This document shows, piece by piece, positions 60,650 to 64,000 of a DNA stretch of 64,000 nucleotides. Below the pieces are notes generated by a model that saw only the letters and a program-made list of their open reading frames with translations, had not been told where the DNA came from and searched no databases. Both the position numbers and the translations under genes were made by a program. How positions within the stretch are numbered: the first letter of the stretch is position 1; each line of letters begins with the position of its first letter. Location of the stretch: positions 4,030,001-4,094,000 of the forward strand of contig NZ_LT629786.1 of NCBI RefSeq assembly GCF_900105675.1. The letters are read 5' to 3'. Origin of the DNA: Pseudomonas synxantha (lineage in GTDB: Bacteria > Pseudomonadota > Gammaproteobacteria > Pseudomonadales > Pseudomonadaceae).

Positions 60650-61477
60650 TCAATCCTTGAAGAATTGAGTGGCCTGGCCATAAGGCATCGAACGCTCAGT
60701 AAAGGTGAAGGTACCTCGCTCATGGACTTCCTGCGCCGCACGGTAGAACTCGCCATACGCCGCCAACGCCATGGCCGAGCCGACACTGATGCGCTTGACG
60801 CCCATCGCATTCAATTGCCCTACGCTGAGCTTAAGGCCACCGGACATCAACACATTCACGGGTTTGGGCGCCACCGCCTTGACCACTGCCAGCACCTCTT
60901 CGGCACTGCGCAAGCCCGGGGCATAAAGCACGTCGGCACCGGCTTCGGCAAAGGCCTGAAGGCGCCGAAGGGTGTCGGGCAGATCGAGGCGGCCATGCAG
61001 GAGATTTTCTGCGCGGGCGGTCAAGGTGAAGGGGAATGGCAAACTGCGGGCAGCGGCGACGGCGGCCTCCACACGTTCAACCGCCAGATCGAAGGGATAG
61101 ATCGGGTCTACGGCAATGCCCGTGGCATCTTCGATGGAGCCACCAACAATCCCGCTGGCCGCCGCCCGCAAGATGGCCTGGGCGCAGCCTTCGGGCGTAT
61201 CACTGAAGCCGTTTTCCAAGTCCGCCGCGACCGGCAGCGTGGTGGCGTTGGCGATCATTGCAGCATTGAGCAGGGTGTCCTCGAGGGTCAGGGCGCCCTG
61301 CGAATCCGGCCGCCCCAGGCTGAATGCATAACCCGCGCTGGTGGTGGCCAGCGCCTCGAAGCCCAGGCTGGCGAGCATGATCGCGGAGCCCGCATCCCAG
61401 GGGTTGGGCATCACAAACGCGCGGTCACGTTCATGCAGGGCCTTGAAGGTTTCGGCGCGTAGGGTTTGGGCATCCAT
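60650..61477 (-). CDS. isocitrate lyase / phosphoenolpyruvate mutase superfamily protein
   Basis: A 275-residue TIM-barrel protein. The N-terminal substrate region is VMPNPWDAGSAIMLASLGFEALATTS. Metal-binding acidic residues lie in VAADLENGFSD and GGSIEDATG. The isocitrate-lyase KKCGH motif is absent (TARAENLLHG at the equivalent place), so it is not AceA. PEP mutase, oxaloacetate decarboxylase or methylisocitrate-lyase-like activity are options, and the substrate cannot be assigned. It lies 3 bp upstream of the extensin-like gene on the same strand. Confidence 0.85.
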   Translation of the reverse strand: MDAQTLRAETFKALHERDRAFVMPNPWDAGSAIMLASLGFEALATTSAGYAFSLGRPDSQGALTLEDTLLNAAMIANATTLPVAADLENGFSDTPEGCAQAILRAAASGIVGGSIEDATGIAVDPIYPFDLAVERVEAAVAAARSLPFPFTLTARAENLLHGRLDLPDTLRRLQAFAEAGADVLYAPGLRSAEEVLAVVKAVAPKPVNVLMSGGLKLSVGQLNAMGVKRISVGSAMALAAYGEFYRAAQEVHERGTFTFTERSMPYGQATQFFKD

Positions 61478-61504
61478 GACTGACTCCTGGCGAGAAAAGG
61501 AGCC

Positions 61505-62365
61505 TTAGAGTAACCCCAGTTGCTCCGCTTCGGGCGCTCGATGCAAGGTGGGCAGCGGCGGCAAGCCGGGCAGGCGCGCCATCAGCTTGGCGTGAAAGCG
61601 CAGGGCCAGTTGTGCGGCGAGGCGGTTATCCGAGGTGTGCAGGAACATGTAGGGCGTACGCCCCTCTTCGATCCAGCTGGCGATCTTTTCCACCCACGGG
61701 ATCAGGAACGGGTCGTTGGCCTCAAGCTGCGGATGGCCGATAAAACGCACCTGGGGAAACTGGGTCAGCGCCGCCGGGCGCGGTGGCACCCTGGGCTTTT
61801 TTGCCTGGGCATGCAGAACCGCCGCCGACGTGGAGGTGCAGCTGAACAGGGCACGGGGATCCAGGCAGATGCGCTCGACGCCACGGTCACGTAAAAGGCG
61901 GTTGAGCATGCGTTCGGCGTCGCCCTTGGCGAAGAACTGCTCATGCCTGACTTCCACGGCCAGCGGACGATCAATACCATCAAGGAACCCGGCCAGCTCA
62001 GCGAGGCGTTGCGGTGTAAAACCCTTGGAGAGTTGCAGCCACAGCGGCGAAACGCGCGCACCCAGAGGGCTCATCAGCCCGACAAAACTTTCGGCCGCCG
62101 GCAATTGCTCACGCAAGTCGCCGGCATGGCTGATATCCCCGGGGAATTTGGCGGTGAAGCGAAAGTCATCGGGCATGATGTCAGCCCAGCGCTGTACTGT
62201 GGCGGTCGAGGGGCGAGCATAGAATGTGGTATTGCCTTCAACAGCGTTGAAGACCTGGGAGTAGAGCCCGAGGTAATCGCCGGAACGAGCATCGAGGGGA
62301 TACAGGTATTCACGCCAGGCGTTTTCACTCCAGGACGGGCAGCCGATGTAGTAAGGCAACCCCAT
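61505..62365 (-). CDS. DUF72 (YecE-like) protein
   Basis: A 286-residue TIM-barrel-like protein starting MGLPYYIGCPSW at an ATG overlapping the upstream stop by 1 bp (TGATG). A 13-codon longer reading is less likely. Typical DUF72 features are the N-terminal GCPSWSENAWREYLYP, the VEGNTTFYARPS motif and RFTAKFP. Biochemical function of the family is not established. Confidence 0.9.
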   Translation of the reverse strand: MGLPYYIGCPSWSENAWREYLYPLDARSGDYLGLYSQVFNAVEGNTTFYARPSTATVQRWADIMPDDFRFTAKFPGDISHAGDLREQLPAAESFVGLMSPLGARVSPLWLQLSKGFTPQRLAELAGFLDGIDRPLAVEVRHEQFFAKGDAERMLNRLLRDRGVERICLDPRALFSCTSTSAAVLHAQAKKPRVPPRPAALTQFPQVRFIGHPQLEANDPFLIPWVEKIASWIEEGRTPYMFLHTSDNRLAAQLALRFHAKLMARLPGLPPLPTLHRAPEAEQLGLL

Positions 62366-62667
62366 CAGATATGGATATCGAGACCCAGAACTTCCATATC
62401 CCACTCGACAAAACCGGCAGTGGTCAGGTAACTGGCCAAGGCGGTGGCAACGCTTTTGCTCATGGAGCGGGGGAAGACCATGTCTTGCTGACGGGCGGGA
62501 ACGCCGCTGGTACGGGCGCCTCCAGCACTTTGGGCGCGGGAGGGCGACTCAGAGTGGACTTCGATGAAGTCCGGCGAATCCTCGACCGAATCATCTACCG
62601 TCACGTTGGCCTTGCGCGGCTTACGCTTGAGTGGGTAGGACTGTGAGGAAAAGCCGTCTATACGCAT
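62365..62667 (-). CDS. hypothetical protein, 100 residues, upstream of DUF72 gene
   Basis: A short protein of unknown family. The N-terminal half is basic then acidic and looks disordered (YPLKRKPRKANVTVDDSVEDSPDF). The C-terminal part contains a predicted helix, SMSKSVATALASYLTTAGF, followed by a strand. It ends in a TGATG overlap with the DUF72 gene, indicating co-translation. The 160-bp AT-rich space upstream probably holds the promoter. Confidence 0.75.
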   Translation of the reverse strand: MRIDGFSSQSYPLKRKPRKANVTVDDSVEDSPDFIEVHSESPSRAQSAGGARTSGVPARQQDMVFPRSMSKSVATALASYLTTAGFVEWDMEVLGLDIHI

Positions 62668-62774
62668 ACATGCAGACTCGGTATCAATGATGGCAATTTA
62701 GCGGCACTTTCCGTGGTGCGCAAATGCTCTGGTGATAACTAGAACACATAATTCGTAAAAGGTTTAAAAACTGC

Positions 62775-62804
62775 GGCAAATTCTGACGATTGGCGAAATT
62801 TGCC
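62775..62804 (-). terminator. weak terminator candidate after tsaB
   Basis: Arms GGCAAATT and AATTTGCC enclose a 14-nt loop. On the minus strand GCAGTTTTTAAAC follows. AT-rich arms and a gap before the T-run make it weak. Confidence 0.35.
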
Positions 62805-62827
62805 ACCGAATGCCTACATTCTTGACG

Positions 62828-63514
62828 TCAAATAATTCCGCGTTCGGCCTTGGTCTGCGCCACTTTATCGCGCAGGTAAACAGGTGCAGCCTGATCTGCC
62901 GCAATGGCCTCGCCGCGCTCGAACGCGAACCGTGCCAATGCCAGCAAATCTTCGGCGTGGGGCAACATCGCAGCGTCCCGTCCTGCCAACTGCACCTTGA
63001 TGCGTTCGCCATAACCCCAGCCCGTGCCGGCACCAAACCAATCCCCACTGACGTCATCCGGTAATGTCACCGCTTGCGGCGCCTGTACCGCTTCCACACC
63101 CACCAGGCGCATTTCGCCGGCGGTCTCGCGGTAGCAACCCCAATAGACTTCATCCATGCGCGCATCGATCGCCGCCGCCACTTGCGTGGCGCCGTGTTCA
63201 CGCAATGCGCGCTGGGCCAGCACGGCGAGGTTGGACACCGGCAATACCGGACGCTCCAATGCAAAGGCCAGGCCCTGCACCACGCCGATGGCAATACGCA
63301 CACCGGTAAAGGCACCCGGGCCACGACCGAAGGCGATGGCATCCACACACGCCAGGGTGGTGCCGGCGTCTTCAAGCAACTGCTTGATCATCGGCAACAG
63401 CTTCTGCGCATGCAGGCGCGGGATCACCTCGTAGTGGCTCGTTACCTTGCCATCGTGCAGCAAGGCAACGGAGCAAGCTTCAGTCGCGGTGTCCAGGGCC
63501 AGCAGGGTGCTCAT
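62828..63514 (-). CDS. tsaB: tRNA threonylcarbamoyladenosine biosynthesis protein TsaB
   Basis: TsaB is the inactive ASKHA-fold partner of TsaD in making t6A37 on ANN-decoding tRNAs. It has 228 residues. The N-terminal LLALDTATEACSVALL is the phosphate-1-like motif, and AFGRGPGAFTGVRIAIGVVQG is the family signature. TcdA, encoded at 42201, further modifies the same nucleotide. It follows adk, separated by a terminator hairpin. Confidence 0.97.
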   Translation of the reverse strand: MSTLLALDTATEACSVALLHDGKVTSHYEVIPRLHAQKLLPMIKQLLEDAGTTLACVDAIAFGRGPGAFTGVRIAIGVVQGLAFALERPVLPVSNLAVLAQRALREHGATQVAAAIDARMDEVYWGCYRETAGEMRLVGVEAVQAPQAVTLPDDVSGDWFGAGTGWGYGERIKVQLAGRDAAMLPHAEDLLALARFAFERGEAIAADQAAPVYLRDKVAQTKAERGII

Positions 63515-63559
63515 CGGTGTAGGTGTCCAAGTCGGGAAAAAAGTGCGCCAGTATAAACA

Positions 63560-63585
63560 ACAACGGCCCGCAAGCGGGCCGTTGT
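63560..63585 (-). terminator. intrinsic terminator after adk
   Basis: Perfect 12-bp arms ACAACGGCCCGC and GCGGGCCGTTGT with a 2-nt centre are followed on the minus strand by TGTTTATAC. It ends 20 bp before the adk stop codon in coordinates and separates adk from tsaB. The TATACT overlapping its downstream edge could be the tsaB -10. Confidence 0.75.
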
Positions 63586-63605
63586 ACGTAAAGCCGATGG
63601 CAGGA

Positions 63606-64000
63606 TCAGCTCAATGCTTGCAACACCTTGGCGGTGATGGCTTCTACCGAGCCCACGCCTGGGATATGGCTGTACTTCGGCTTGCCTTGGGCTGCTGACA
63701 GCTTCTGGTAGAAATCCACCAGCGGCTTGGTCTGGGAGTGGTAGACCGACAGGCGATGACGCACGGTTTCTTCGGTGTCGTCTTTACGCTGCACCAGGTC
63801 TTCGCCGGTAACATCGTCCTTGCCTTCCACTTTCGGCGGGTTGTAGACGACGTGATACACGCGGCCGGAGCCTTCGTGAACACGACGGCCGGCAATACGC
63901 TGGACGATTTCTTCATCTTCAACCGCGATTTCGACCACGGCGTCCAGCTCCACGCCCGCCTTCACCAGGGCTTCAGCCTGGGGAATGGTGCGTGGGAAGC
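63606..64000 (-). CDS. adk: adenylate kinase, N-terminal part beyond window edge
   Basis: Adenylate kinase equilibrates ATP, ADP and AMP. About 131 C-terminal codons are present, and the P-loop half lies beyond position 64000. The first visible residues [11 protein letters not shown] belong to the conserved DGFPRT motif. The LID region follows ([41 protein letters not shown]), of the non-zinc long-LID type. The C-terminal helix ends AKVLQALS. Confidence 0.98.
   Translation of the reverse strand, partial: FPRTIPQAEALVKAGVELDAVVEIAVEDEEIVQRIAGRRVHEGSGRVYHVVYNPPKVEGKDDVTGEDLVQRKDDTEETVRHRLSVYHSQTKPLVDFYQKLSAAQGKPKYSHIPGVGSVEAITAKVLQALS

Noticed and set aside
60650..61477. Isocitrate lyase (aceA)
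   Set aside because: The protein is far shorter than AceA and lacks the KKCGH catalytic motif. Only superfamily membership is supported.

Overview
The window comes from a Pseudomonas chromosome, most likely of the P. fluorescens group. Gene order across most of it follows the core Pseudomonas block ispD-ftsB-eno-kdsA-pyrG-tilS-accA-dnaE-rnhB-lpxB-lpxA-fabZ-lpxD-skp-bamA-rseP-dxr-cdsA-uppS-frr-pyrH-tsf-rpsB / map-glnD-dapC / dapD. Four intergenic spaces carry REPIN-type paired repeats whose core GTGGGAGGGGGCTTGC is typical of P. fluorescens-group genomes. GC content is high and codon use is typical of Pseudomonas. No rRNA, tRNA, insertion sequence or CRISPR array is visible.

Layout. 1-2552: glutathione-dependent formaldehyde detoxification (fghA partial, frmA/adhC) with a divergent LysR regulator. 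2622-5648: one large accessory gene for a 1008-residue protein resembling dermonecrotic (PMT-like) toxins, ending 3 bp from ispD. 5652-31808: a nearly unbroken minus-strand housekeeping block for isoprenoid precursors (ispD, dxr, uppS), division (ftsB), glycolysis (eno), LPS and lipid A (kdsA, lpxA, lpxB, lpxD), fatty acids (accA, fabZ), nucleotides (pyrG, pyrH), replication (dnaE, rnhB), outer-membrane biogenesis (bamA, skp, rseP), phospholipids (cdsA) and translation (tilS, frr, tsf, rpsB). 32196-47891: mainly plus-strand map, glnD, dapC, dapD, csdA-csdE, ndvB, dapE and rlmA, with a minus-strand antiporter and tcdA. DapD, DapC and DapE are consecutive steps of the succinylase route to diaminopimelate and lysine, and all three are here. 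47946-52537: a small unknown protein, a cold-shock protein, plsB, a YbaY-like lipoprotein and a DUF4197 protein. 52538-53505: a non-core segment with two small genes behind a perfect HrpL-box promoter. 53506-58405: an RND efflux pair with a divergent TetR regulator. 58445-64000: rsmJ, a repeat-containing unknown protein, an extensin-like peptidase-fold protein, a PEP-mutase-like protein, a DUF72 protein, tsaB and partial adk.

The most unusual segment is 52623-53477. A minus-strand GGAACC-N15-CCACATA element matches the type III secretion sigma factor HrpL consensus exactly. It lies 86 bp upstream of a 78-codon gene with a strong ribosome binding site. A second 78-codon gene downstream appears to share its hydrophobic N-terminal pattern. 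No type III secretion gene is in the window, so this looks like an orphan HrpL-regulated locus of unknown function. The other accessory item of note is the PMT-like toxin gene between the formaldehyde locus and ispD.
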